Assembly: GCA_036556805.1 (NCBI GenBank)
Contig: DATBIS010000031.1
Span: 1-16,710, forward strand
DNA from: DATBIS01 sp036556805
Lineage (GTDB): Bacteria; Actinomycetota; UBA4738; HRBIN12
Reading direction: 5' to 3'
DNA: 16,710 bases
Shown here: in pieces, positions 1 to 6,958 of the stretch
Numbering within the stretch: position 1 is the stretch's first letter
Layout: each line of letters starts with the position of its first letter
The notes under the pieces: generated by a model
Databases searched by the model: none
What the model was told of the DNA's origin: nothing
What the model saw: only the letters and a program-made list of their open reading frames with translations
Program-made: the position numbers and the translations under genes

Positions 1-616
1 GGGCGATGTCGAGCCCCGCAACGCCGCCGGTTGCGAGGCCGGCGACGATCGAGAGCACGACCCATCCGATCGTGTCGGTGGCGATCGCCGACGACAGGAT
101 CACCATGCCCACCCTTGTCTGGTACAGCTCGAGGTCCATCAGGATGCGAGCGATCACGGGGACGGCCGAGATCGACATCACGGTGCCGAGGAACAACGCG
201 AAGACCGGCCGATCGATGCCTCCGGGCACGAGCCGATCCGGGAACCACAGGCCCAACGCGAACCCCGCCGCGAACGGGAGGACGAACCCCCCGACCCAGC
301 CCCCGAGCACGGCACCCCGGGCCCGCCTGAGCACGCCCAGACGCGTCTCGAGCCCGCCGATCAGGACGAGGAAGACGATGCCCGTCCACGACACGATCTC
401 GAGCAGGCCGCGTTGGAGCGGCTCGGCCGGGAACACCGCCTCGAACCCGCGCGGCCAGACCCACCCGAAGAGGGACGGCCCCAGCAGCATCCCGAGCACG
501 AGCTCTCCCACGTGCAGGGGAATGCCGAAGCGCGCGGCGATCTCCCCGCCGACGCGGGCCGCGAGGAAGAGCAGGGCGACCTCCGCGAGGAACAGGAACA
601 GTTGGTGCTCGGTCAC
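1..616 (-). CDS. CPA-family cation/proton antiporter, N-terminal part (cut by window start)
   Basis: Translating the minus strand from the GTG at 616 gives 205 uninterrupted residues running off the window edge. The product is strongly hydrophobic, with about six membrane segments in the visible part. Residues 37-51 (GELVLGMLLGPSLFG) match the signature of monovalent cation:proton antiporters (Na_H_Exchanger family, CPA2/KefB-like). Residues 149-161 (ISAVPVIARILMD) and the following segment with Asp181 (ATDTIGW) match the ion-binding core helices. Family members exchange Na+ or K+ for H+ across the inner membrane; which ion is used here cannot be read. The GTG start is supported by a GGAG at 625-628, eight nt upstream, and by the normal antiporter N-terminus. 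It begins 33 nt after the halogenase-like gene and is probably co-transcribed with it. The C-terminal half, including any regulatory RCK/TrkA domain, lies outside the window. Confidence 0.85.
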   Translation of the reverse strand, partial: MTEHQLFLFLAEVALLFLAARVGGEIAARFGIPLHVGELVLGMLLGPSLFGWVWPRGFEAVFPAEPLQRGLLEIVSWTGIVFLVLIGGLETRLGVLRRARGAVLGGWVGGFVLPFAAGFALGLWFPDRLVPGGIDRPVFALFLGTVMSISAVPVIARILMDLELYQTRVGMVILSSAIATDTIGWVVLSIVAGLATGGVAGLDIA

Positions 617-624
617 GTCGTCAA

Positions 625-628
625 CTCC
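625..628 (-). promoter_or_regulatory. Ribosome binding site of the antiporter gene
   Basis: GGAG on the minus strand lies eight nt before the GTG at 616. It supports that GTG as the start and lies in the 33-nt gap after the upstream stop codon. Confidence 0.5.
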
Positions 629-649
629 ACCGGGGCCTCGGACGTCGCG

Positions 650-1969
650 TCACGAACCGTCGACAATCGTGATGGACTCGTTCAGGTACGCGCGGTACAG
701 GTGGTTCTCGTTCTCCTCGACCGCCTTCACGAGCGCCTTCATCTTGTCGAGCACGTCCACCGCGTTGCGGTCGTAGACGTCGCCCTGCAGCAACTGCTGC
801 ATCTGGCGCTTGTTCTCCTTGTCCTTGCCGAGCCGCGTGAAGAGCGCCTGGAGCTTGTAGTAGATGGTGATCCACTCGTACCAGATCTGCACCCCGCGGC
901 TCACCTTGTCGTTGTAGGCCTGGAAGGCCTCGGCCTCGTCGCCGCCCTTGAGCACCGTGTCGAGCGCCTCGAACGCGAACTTCGCGGAGTTCACGGCCAC
1001 CGAGACGCCGGAGGAGAAGATCGGGTCGACGAATCGGGCCGCGTCGCCCACGAGCATCCAGCCGTTGCCGGCGAACTCGCTCATCTTGAAGCTGTAGTCC
1101 GCCTCGACGCTCCAGTCGCGGATGCGGGTGGCCTCGCTCAAAATGTGCTTCGTGTTGTTGCTGAGCTCGACGACCTCGTCGAAGAACGCGCCGTAGTCCT
1201 TGCCCGACGCCTGGAATACCGACTTCTCCACGACGACGCCCACCGACGTGATGCCCTCGTAGATCGGGATCTGCCACACCCAGCCGCGCTCGATCGGCAG
1301 GAAGTGCACGTGGATGTAGTCCTTGGTCTCCTCCGACGGCGGCTTGACGTCGCTGAACCACGAGTACACGGCCATCTGGTCGAACTGACCGTCCTTCTCC
1401 CACAGCCCGAGCTGCTTGCCGAGCAGGCCGCGGCGGCCGCTCGCGTCCACGACGTAGCGCGCGCTGAAGTCGACCTCGGTGTCCAGGAACCGGACACGGA
1501 CGCCCGTGGCCCTGCCCTGCTCGTCCATGTTCACGGACAGGACGTTCGCGCCCTGGATGACGCGGGCACCCAGCAGGGACGCGTGCTTCAGGAGCTCGCT
1601 GTCGAAGCGCGCGCGGTCGACGTGGTACGTGTAGTCCTGGTTGATGTTCTCCATCGGGGCGTCGGCGAAGGTCACGACGACCTCCGAGCCGACGTTGCCC
1701 TTGAAGCCCGTCCAGGTCGCGCCCGGCTTCGGCACCCAGCCGTAGTCGCCCATCTTGTCCCAGAACCCGATGTCCTCGAGCACGCGGTTGGTCGCGGGCA
1801 CGAGCGACTCCCCGACGTGCTCGCGCGGGTGGATGTCGCGCTCGAAGAGCGCCACGCGATAGCCGTTCATCGCGAGGTAGGAGCTCATCGCGGAGCCGGC
1901 GGGGCCGCCCCCGATCACGATGACGTCGGCGTCATACCGGTCGTTGCTGGAGCCGTTCGTGCTGGTCAC
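650..1969 (-). CDS. Flavin-dependent halogenase-family FAD protein
   Basis: The 439-residue protein opens with a Rossmann FAD-binding motif (VIGGGPAG, residues 18-25). It then has GESLVP (53-58), a Lys81 in PKPGATW, a WxWxIP motif (W230-V-W232-Q-I-P235) and a second FAD segment with GDAARFVDPIFSSG (308-321). GxGxxG, WxWxIP and FxxPxxSxG together are the known marks of flavin-dependent halogenases. FVDPIFSSG resembles the phenol/pyrrole group (PltA, CndH type) more than tryptophan halogenases, which have a Glu there. Such enzymes use FADH2, O2 and halide to make HOCl, which travels to a catalytic Lys; Lys81 is the best candidate by position. The GTG start at 1969 follows a purine-rich AAGGGAAG. 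The gene has its own promoter. Halogenation is inferred; a hydroxylase or reductase of the same fold remains possible. No carrier protein, flavin reductase or other biosynthetic gene is in the window. Confidence 0.7.
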   Translation of the reverse strand: MTSTNGSSNDRYDADVIVIGGGPAGSAMSSYLAMNGYRVALFERDIHPREHVGESLVPATNRVLEDIGFWDKMGDYGWVPKPGATWTGFKGNVGSEVVVTFADAPMENINQDYTYHVDRARFDSELLKHASLLGARVIQGANVLSVNMDEQGRATGVRVRFLDTEVDFSARYVVDASGRRGLLGKQLGLWEKDGQFDQMAVYSWFSDVKPPSEETKDYIHVHFLPIERGWVWQIPIYEGITSVGVVVEKSVFQASGKDYGAFFDEVVELSNNTKHILSEATRIRDWSVEADYSFKMSEFAGNGWMLVGDAARFVDPIFSSGVSVAVNSAKFAFEALDTVLKGGDEAEAFQAYNDKVSRGVQIWYEWITIYYKLQALFTRLGKDKENKRQMQQLLQGDVYDRNAVDVLDKMKALVKAVEENENHLYRAYLNESITIVDGS

Positions 1970-2012
1970 AGGGCTTCCCTTCGGTCGTGGACGGCGGGCG
2001 GCGCTCAGAGGG

Positions 2013-2026
2013 TTCGAATATACGAA
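2013..2026. repeat. Imperfect palindrome over the -10 box (possible operator)
   Basis: TTCGAATATACGAA is a 14-nt palindrome with one mismatched pair (12 of 14 positions symmetrical). It covers the -10 hexamer of the promoter before the halogenase-like gene, where a bound repressor would block RNA polymerase. It is short, and AT-rich -10 boxes are often partly palindromic, so the operator reading is tentative. Confidence 0.3.
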
Positions 2027-2045
2027 GTTTGCTTCCCACGTTCAA
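2017..2045 (-). promoter_or_regulatory. Sigma-70-type promoter for the halogenase-like gene
   Basis: On the minus strand, TTGAAC (2040-2045) and TATATT (2017-2022) are separated by exactly 17 nt, close to the housekeeping consensus. They form an AT-rich island in very GC-rich DNA. Transcription would start near 2010, leaving a leader of about 40 nt before the GTG at 1969. It lies in the longest intergenic gap of the window (1970-2091, 122 nt), where a new transcription unit would be expected. The rest of this gap shows no terminator hairpin with a U-tract. Confidence 0.65.
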
Positions 2046-2091
2046 TACGCCGGATGGCGGCGGCTCGGCTACGTCGAACGGACGAGGCGGC

Positions 2092-3705
2092 TCAGAAACG
2101 GGGCGTCTCGCGATACGTGCCGAACACCTCGGCGAGCGCACGCACGATCTCGCCCTCGGTACAGTCGGCGCGCGCGCAGTCGACGATCGGCTCGATCAGG
2201 TTCGCGTCGGTGGCCGCCAGCCGCGTGAGCTCGGCGAGAGCACGCTCCGCGGCATCGGCGTCCCTCGCGGCGCGCAGATCGCGTACCCGCTCGACCTGCC
2301 TTCGCTCCACCTCTGAGCCGATCTCGAGGATGTCGATCTCGCCGTCCCGGTGGTCGACGAACCTGTTCACGCCGACCTTCACGAGGTCGCCGGCCTCCGC
2401 GCGCTGCTGCTCTCGGAAGGAGGCGTCGGCGATCTCCTGCTGGAACCACCCCTGCTCGATCCCCTCCAGCACGCCCTCGAGCATCGAGCCCGATCCCATC
2501 CGGTCGATCTCCGCAAAGATCTCCTCCGCGCGCTCCTCGAGGCGATCGGTGAGCGACTCGACGAAGTACGAGCCGCCGAGCGGATCGATTACGTCGGGCA
2601 CGCCGGTCTCGTACGCGATCACCTGCTGCGTCCGCAGCGCGATCTTCGCCGCCTCCTCGGTGGGAAGCGCGAGCACCTCGTCGAGCGCGTTCGTGTGCAG
2701 TGACTGCGTGCCGCCCAGGACGCCTGCGAGCGCCTCCACGGCGGTGCGCACGATGTTGTTCATCGGCTGCTGGGCCGTGAGCGAGACGCCGGCGGTCTGC
2801 GTGTGGAAGCGCAGGCGGGTGGCCTCGTCGTCGGTGGCGCCGTAGCGGTCGCGCAGCCAACGCGCCCACACCCTCCGCGCCGCGCGGTACTTCGCGATCT
2901 CCTCGAAGAAGTCGATGTGCGCGTTGAAGAAGAACGACAGACCCTGGGCGAACGCGTGCACGTCGAGCCCGCGCGAACGGCCGAGCTCGACGTACGCGAA
3001 CCCGTCCGCGAGCGTGAACGCGAGCTCCTGTGCGGCCGTCGCGCCGGCCTCGCGGATGTGATAGCCGGACACGCTCACGGGATGCCATCGCGGCACGCGT
3101 TCGGCGCAGAACGCCATCAGGTCGCCGATCAGCCGCAGGTGCGGACGCGGCGGGAAGATCCACTCCTTCTGCGCGATGTACTCCTTGAGGATGTCCGTCT
3201 GCAATGTGCCGTCGAGCTGCGACCACTCGACGCCCTGGCGCTCCGCGGTCGCGAGGAAGAACGCGAACGCCACCACCGCCGGCCCGCTGATCGTCATCGA
3301 CGTCGAGATGTCGGCGAGTGGGATGCCGTCGAAGAGCTGCTCGAAGTCGCGAAGCGAGTCGGTCGCCACGCCGCACCGCCCGACCTCGCCTTCCGAGCGA
3401 GGGTCGTCGGAGTCGAGGCCCATGAGCGTGGGCATGTCGAACGCCACCGACAGCCCACCTTGGCCCTGCTCGAGCAGGAACCGGTAGCGAGCGTTCGTCT
3501 CGGCGGGCGTGCCGAAACCCGCGAACTGCCGCATCGTCCAGAGCCGGCCGCGATACATCGTGGGATACACACCGCGCGTGAACGGATACGCGCCGGGTTC
3601 GCCGAGGGCACGCTTCGGATCCCAGCCGTCGAGATCCGCCGCCGTGTACACGGGCTGCAGCGGTTCGCCGGAGAGAGTCGAGACCTCGCGATCGGGTTCG
3701 GGCAT
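2092..3705 (-). CDS. icmA: Adenosylcobalamin-dependent acyl-CoA mutase large subunit, isobutyryl-CoA mutase-like
   Basis: The 537-residue protein is the TIM-barrel substrate-binding subunit of the methylmalonyl-CoA mutase family. Conserved blocks include YPFTRGVYPTMYRG (40-53), GLSVAFDMPT (84-93), GTLQTDILKEYIAQ (166-179), SVSGYHIREAG (211-221, with active-site His216) and GGTQSLHTNALDE (331-343). It ends where fused enzymes would continue into the B12 domain, so it needs a separate cobalamin-binding small subunit, not in this window. Methylmalonyl-CoA mutases have Tyr in RQYAGF and Arg 118 residues later to hold the substrate carboxylate. Here these are Phe61 (RQFAGF) and Gln179, the pair known in isobutyryl-CoA mutase; 2-hydroxyisobutyryl-CoA mutase has Ile/Gln. 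Isobutyryl-CoA/butyryl-CoA interconversion is therefore the best guess; the exact substrate is unproven. The ATG start has GAGGAG (3714-3719) eight nt upstream. It follows meaB by 20 nt. Confidence 0.85.
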   Translation of the reverse strand: MPEPDREVSTLSGEPLQPVYTAADLDGWDPKRALGEPGAYPFTRGVYPTMYRGRLWTMRQFAGFGTPAETNARYRFLLEQGQGGLSVAFDMPTLMGLDSDDPRSEGEVGRCGVATDSLRDFEQLFDGIPLADISTSMTISGPAVVAFAFFLATAERQGVEWSQLDGTLQTDILKEYIAQKEWIFPPRPHLRLIGDLMAFCAERVPRWHPVSVSGYHIREAGATAAQELAFTLADGFAYVELGRSRGLDVHAFAQGLSFFFNAHIDFFEEIAKYRAARRVWARWLRDRYGATDDEATRLRFHTQTAGVSLTAQQPMNNIVRTAVEALAGVLGGTQSLHTNALDEVLALPTEEAAKIALRTQQVIAYETGVPDVIDPLGGSYFVESLTDRLEERAEEIFAEIDRMGSGSMLEGVLEGIEQGWFQQEIADASFREQQRAEAGDLVKVGVNRFVDHRDGEIDILEIGSEVERRQVERVRDLRAARDADAAERALAELTRLAATDANLIEPIVDCARADCTEGEIVRALAEVFGTYRETPRF

Positions 3706-3725
3706 CCTCGTCGCTCCTCGCGGTC

Positions 3726-4667
3726 CTACAAGGCGGTCGTGATCCGTTCGGCCAGGATAGCCGCGACGCGGTACGGATCGGTGCGCCGCTCCGCGAGGTC
3801 GTCCGCGAGACCCGGATCGGCCCGCAGGACTTCGGCCGCGCGCCCACGGTGACGCTCGGCGGCGAGAGCTTCGACCTCGCGCAGCAGCCGCTCCCGGCGG
3901 CGTTCCGCGAGCTCCCCCGTCGCCGAGAGGTGCTCGCGATGTTGCTCGATCGCGTCCCAGACCTCTTGCACGCCCTGTCGTTCCGTCGAGGTCGCGGTGA
4001 TGACGGGGGGCGACCACGCGCGCGGCGAGCCCATCTGCAGCATCTGGCGCAGGTCGCGCACGGTGTGACCGATCCCCTCGCGGTCGGCCTTGTTCACGAC
4101 GAAGGCGTCGGCGACCTCGAGGATGCCGGCCTTCGCCATCTGCACCGCGTCCCCCCAGCCCGGCGCGAGCACGACGACGGTCGTGTCGGCCTGCGCGGCC
4201 ACCTCGACCTCGGACTGCCCCACGCCGACCGTCTCGAGGACCACGAACGTGTAGCCCGCCGCGTCGAGGATCCGCACGGCCTCCGGCGCCGCGAGCGCCA
4301 TGCCGCCGAGGTGCCCGCGGGTCGCCATCGACCGGATGAACACGCCCGGATCGGTCGCGTGCTCCTGCATCCGCACGCGGTCGCCGAGGAGCGCGCCGCC
4401 GGTGAAGGGCGACGTGGGGTCGACCGCGAGCACCGCGACCGTCTGCTCACGCGCGCGCGAGATCCGCACGAGCTCGGCGGCAAGGGTCGACTTCCCGACC
4501 CCCGGGGCGCCCGTGAGCCCGATCGTGGCGGCGTTCCCGGTGCGGGGGAACACGCCGGCGGAGACGGCCTCCAGCTCGGGCGCGCCGTCTTCGACGAGCG
4601 AGATCGCCCGCGCGACGGCGCGAGGCTCGCCGGCGACGATCCCGTCGACGAGCGCCGCGACGTCCAC
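3726..4667 (-). CDS. meaB: MeaB/ArgK-type GTPase, acyl-CoA mutase chaperone
   Basis: The 313-residue P-loop GTPase has Walker A GAPGVGKST (53-61), DPTSPFTGGALLGDR (83-97), the switch region ETVGVGQSE (145-153) and the guanine-specificity motif NKAD (192-195). This is the MeaB/MMAA family, whose members gate cofactor loading and protect adenosylcobalamin mutases from inactivation using GTP. Length and motif order are normal. Its position 20 nt upstream of the mutase large subunit makes that enzyme the obvious client. The start is a GTG at 4667, ten nt after the PrsW stop, with no clear ribosome binding site, so translation probably depends on coupling to the upstream gene. The C-terminal part (about 240-313) is rich in Arg and Glu and probably helical, as expected for the dimerisation arm. 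The family assignment is firm; the client is inferred from position. Confidence 0.93.
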   Translation of the reverse strand: MDVAALVDGIVAGEPRAVARAISLVEDGAPELEAVSAGVFPRTGNAATIGLTGAPGVGKSTLAAELVRISRAREQTVAVLAVDPTSPFTGGALLGDRVRMQEHATDPGVFIRSMATRGHLGGMALAAPEAVRILDAAGYTFVVLETVGVGQSEVEVAAQADTTVVVLAPGWGDAVQMAKAGILEVADAFVVNKADREGIGHTVRDLRQMLQMGSPRAWSPPVITATSTERQGVQEVWDAIEQHREHLSATGELAERRRERLLREVEALAAERHRGRAAEVLRADPGLADDLAERRTDPYRVAAILAERITTAL

Positions 4668-4677
4668 GGACGGAACC

Positions 4678-5928
4678 CTAGCCCTCGCCGGGTTGGGGGG
4701 GCGGCATCGGGGGGCGCGCGGACGCCCCGAACTCAGCGCTCTCGGCGGGGGCCGCGCCCGGCATCGCCTGCAGGGCGTCGCGGAGCGACCGGCAGTAGTC
4801 GCGCTGCGCGATGACGGCGGGATCGTCGCCCATCGCGACGCGCGATCGCACCATCGCGAGGTTCACCTGCTCCCGCTGCAAACGTGCGAGCAACGACGCC
4901 GCGCGGTCACCCGCGCGAGCCTTCATCTCCCGCCGCGCGGCCCGCCGGCGCCTCGGCTCGGCGAGCGCGGCCAGTTCGTCGGGCGAGATGCCGATCGCGC
5001 CCACCTCGTCCGCGAGCGCCGTGCGAAGCCAACGCTCCTCGCGGCGGCGGGCAAGCATCACGGCCGCCACGACGAACCCAAGCAGCGGCAGGCCCTTCAC
5101 GGCCGCCGCGAGCGGGATCAGCAGCCAGTCGGCGCCGGTCCACGGAGGGGACGGGAACAGGTCGAGGAAGGGCGAGTTCCAGAGGAAGTGGCCGAGCACG
5201 GCGAGGCCCGCGAGCCCGGCCGCGACCTTCAGCCGTTTCTCGCGAGGCGTCACCTCCCGGCGCGACACGTAGTAGCCGATCCCCATCCCCACGAGTCCCG
5301 TGTACAGCACGTGCGAGTACAGGCCGCTCGCGACGACCCGCAGGAAGAACCCACGCAGCACCTCCTGCGTCGTGCCGCCGAAGACGCCCACGAAGTAGAA
5401 AACGTCCTCCACGACCGCGAACCCCAAGCCGCAGAGCGCGCCGTACACGAACCCGTCCATGACGTCGTCGAGCTCGCTTCGCGCGATCAGGTAGATCATC
5501 ACGACGCCGAGGCCCTTGAAGGTCTCCTCCACCAGCGGCGCGGTGAGCGCCGCCGTCCACCGTGCGGCGAACTCGGGCCCCCCGATGCGAGCGACCACCA
5601 GGCCCCATCCGACGTTCGCGAGCGCCGAGAGGGTCGTGGCGGCGACCGCGCCCCACAGGAGCGCTCCCAGGAGCAGCGACGGCGGCTCGCGCTCGTAGAG
5701 GTCGAGGAAGTACACGACGAGGAAGACCGGCAACGCGTACAGCAGGAGCAGCCCCCACGAGAGCGCCCAGCCGGCCGGGGAGATCCGGCGGAACACGCTC
5801 TGCTGCCCGATCGCCACGATGCCGGTGACGACGAGGATGACCGCGTAGAGCCAGAACGCCGGCTCGCGCGGGCGGAAGAGCGTGCCCCGCTGGGCGACGC
5901 GCGGTCGCCTCGGCATCGAGAGACTCAT
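4678..5928 (-). CDS. PrsW-family intramembrane metalloprotease
   Basis: The 416-residue multi-pass membrane protein has the PrsW pattern: EETFKG (134-139, the EExxK motif), GLGFAVVEDVFYF (167-179, with Glu174), SHVLYTGLVGMGIGYY (205-220, with His206) and GHFLWNS (246-252, with His247). The conserved Glu and His residues are the presumed metal and catalytic ligands. About eight hydrophobic segments lie between residues 25 and 293. PrsW of Bacillus cleaves an anti-sigma factor, while related proteins in other bacteria have unknown substrates. A hydrophilic tail of about 120 residues (295-416), rich in Arg/Ala and ending in a Pro-rich stretch, is unlike the short PrsW core and may be a cytoplasmic interaction domain. 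The ATG start overlaps the stop of the upstream single-pass gene by 4 nt (ATGA). No sigma or anti-sigma gene is in the window. Confidence 0.88.
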   Translation of the reverse strand: MSLSMPRRPRVAQRGTLFRPREPAFWLYAVILVVTGIVAIGQQSVFRRISPAGWALSWGLLLLYALPVFLVVYFLDLYEREPPSLLLGALLWGAVAATTLSALANVGWGLVVARIGGPEFAARWTAALTAPLVEETFKGLGVVMIYLIARSELDDVMDGFVYGALCGLGFAVVEDVFYFVGVFGGTTQEVLRGFFLRVVASGLYSHVLYTGLVGMGIGYYVSRREVTPREKRLKVAAGLAGLAVLGHFLWNSPFLDLFPSPPWTGADWLLIPLAAAVKGLPLLGFVVAAVMLARRREERWLRTALADEVGAIGISPDELAALAEPRRRRAARREMKARAGDRAASLLARLQREQVNLAMVRSRVAMGDDPAVIAQRDYCRSLRDALQAMPGAAPAESAEFGASARPPMPPPQPGEG

Positions 5929-6554
5929 ACGACGAACCCCGCGGCGTCTTCCATCGCGTGGACGTCGCCGAGGATGAACTGCAGGATCCCCTCCGGCGCG
6001 AACGCGTCGAAGATCACGCCGACGCCCTGGGGGGTCACGACCACGGTCAGCTCCCCCTCGACGGAGATGCCCGACGGCGCGAAGTCGCCGACGTACGTGA
6101 GCCGCACCGAATGCATCCCCGAACCGAGCGTCACGTCGTGGATGTTGCGGGAGACCGTGAACCGGGAGAGCTGAGACGAGAGCTTGCTGAGGTACGACTT
6201 CGCCAGCTCGAGCGGCGAGAACGGCGCCACGTTTCGTATGGCTACGATCGCGAGGTTCCCGTTGCCGCGCGTGAGCTGATCGATCCATCCGCCGTCCCCC
6301 AATCCCTCGATCCCGAGCGGCACCGGACCGGAGCGCGACACCTCCCAGCCGGACAACGGCCGAACTTCCAGACCGAGAGGGTTCTCCACGGGCGGGCCAG
6401 CCGGCTCCGAGAGCGCCGCCGCGATCAGGTAGCCGCCGAACACGACGAATGCGATCACACCCAGGAGGGCCGCGAGCGGCCACCATCGCCGCTCCGGTCG
6501 CGTCGACGCCGGCAGCAGGTCGGGACGCGCGGGCTGCTGGACGCGGCGATCCAT
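5925..6554 (-). CDS. Single-pass membrane protein of unknown function
   Basis: The 209-residue protein has a short basic N-terminus (about 24 residues, ending RPERRWW), one membrane segment (about 26-48) and a 160-residue hydrophilic domain predicted outside the cell. I do not recognise the domain. It alternates beta-like segments (SVEGELTVVVTP, GVGVIFDAFAP) and has a helical region around 112-125. The family could be a lipoprotein-like or PsbP/LpqN-like extracytoplasmic fold, but that is only a guess. There is no Cys lipobox, so it is anchored by an uncleaved helix. The ATG overlaps the previous stop by one nt (TGATG), and its own stop overlaps the PrsW start (ATGA), so it sits in a tightly coupled block. 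The placement and topology make it a plausible PrsW substrate or regulator. Confidence 0.75.
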   Translation of the reverse strand: MDRRVQQPARPDLLPASTRPERRWWPLAALLGVIAFVVFGGYLIAAALSEPAGPPVENPLGLEVRPLSGWEVSRSGPVPLGIEGLGDGGWIDQLTRGNGNLAIVAIRNVAPFSPLELAKSYLSKLSSQLSRFTVSRNIHDVTLGSGMHSVRLTYVGDFAPSGISVEGELTVVVTPQGVGVIFDAFAPEGILQFILGDVHAMEDAAGFVV

Positions 6555-6958
6555 CAGCGCACCGAGAGCAGCAGGGTCAGCCGGGCGAGCCGGACGGGAT
6601 GCGACATCATTCCGCCGATGCGGACCCGGCGGGTGAGCACGTCGCCGAGCACCGCCCGGCCTTGCTTCGAGAACGCATCCGGGAGCCCGAAGCGCAGCGG
6701 CGCCGTCGTGAGCTCGAGGAGCTTGTCGGAGTCGGCCACGATCCGGAGGTGCGCGGCGCGAGTGCCGTCGGCCACGAGCACCCGCCCGGGCTCGAGCTGA
6801 AGGGTCACCGATACCCCCGCGTCGCGCGCCGCGATCGACGCCACCGCGGGGCGCAGCAACCTCGAGCGCGACGGGTCGCGCTCGAGGTTCTGCTCGATCA
6901 GCCCGCCGAGCATGGCGCCGAGCCCGGAGGGCTCGGCGTCGGCGTACTGCACGGTCAC
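6554..6958 (-). CDS. Small SCP2-like lipid-binding domain protein
   Basis: The 134-residue protein starts at a GTG that overlaps the dehydrogenase stop by four nt (GTGA). It has no signal peptide or membrane segment. Residues 48-132 show the order seen in SCP2/sterol-carrier domains: beta strands (GVSVTLQLEPGRVLV), a strand with a polar turn (AAHLRIVADSDKLLEL), then a late glycine-rich strand (DVLTRRVRIGG, 106-116) and a final helix (PVRLARLTLLLSV). The match is by pattern and not by strong motif, so the assignment is moderate. SCP2 domains hold acyl-CoA, sterols or other lipids in a hydrophobic tunnel. A second, clearer SCP2 protein lies on the other side of the dehydrogenase, which strengthens the reading. 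It could instead be an unrelated small alpha/beta protein. Confidence 0.6.
   Translation of the reverse strand: MTVQYADAEPSGLGAMLGGLIEQNLERDPSRSRLLRPAVASIAARDAGVSVTLQLEPGRVLVADGTRAAHLRIVADSDKLLELTTAPLRFGLPDAFSKQGRAVLGDVLTRRVRIGGMMSHPVRLARLTLLLSVR

Noticed and set aside
650..1969. Geranylgeranyl-reductase reading of the flavoprotein
   Set aside because: The FAD fold is shared, but WxWxIP together with FxxPxxSxG points to the halogenase family. It is kept as an alternative, not as the main call.
413..2845. An 810-codon open frame on the plus strand, and similar long plus-strand frames at 2803-3852, 4300-6174, 10775-12259, 12527-14614 and 14389-16467
   Set aside because: They lie antisense to genes with clear family motifs. 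Their translations are low-complexity (Arg, Val, His, Asp, Leu rich) as expected from the mirror of GC-rich codon use, and none shows a recognisable domain.
2092..3705. Calling the mutase a plain methylmalonyl-CoA mutase
   Set aside because: The carboxylate-binding Tyr/Arg pair is replaced by Phe61/Gln179. At first I took the Tyr47 in GVYPTMY for the specificity residue, but the 118-residue spacing to Gln179 identifies Phe61 instead.
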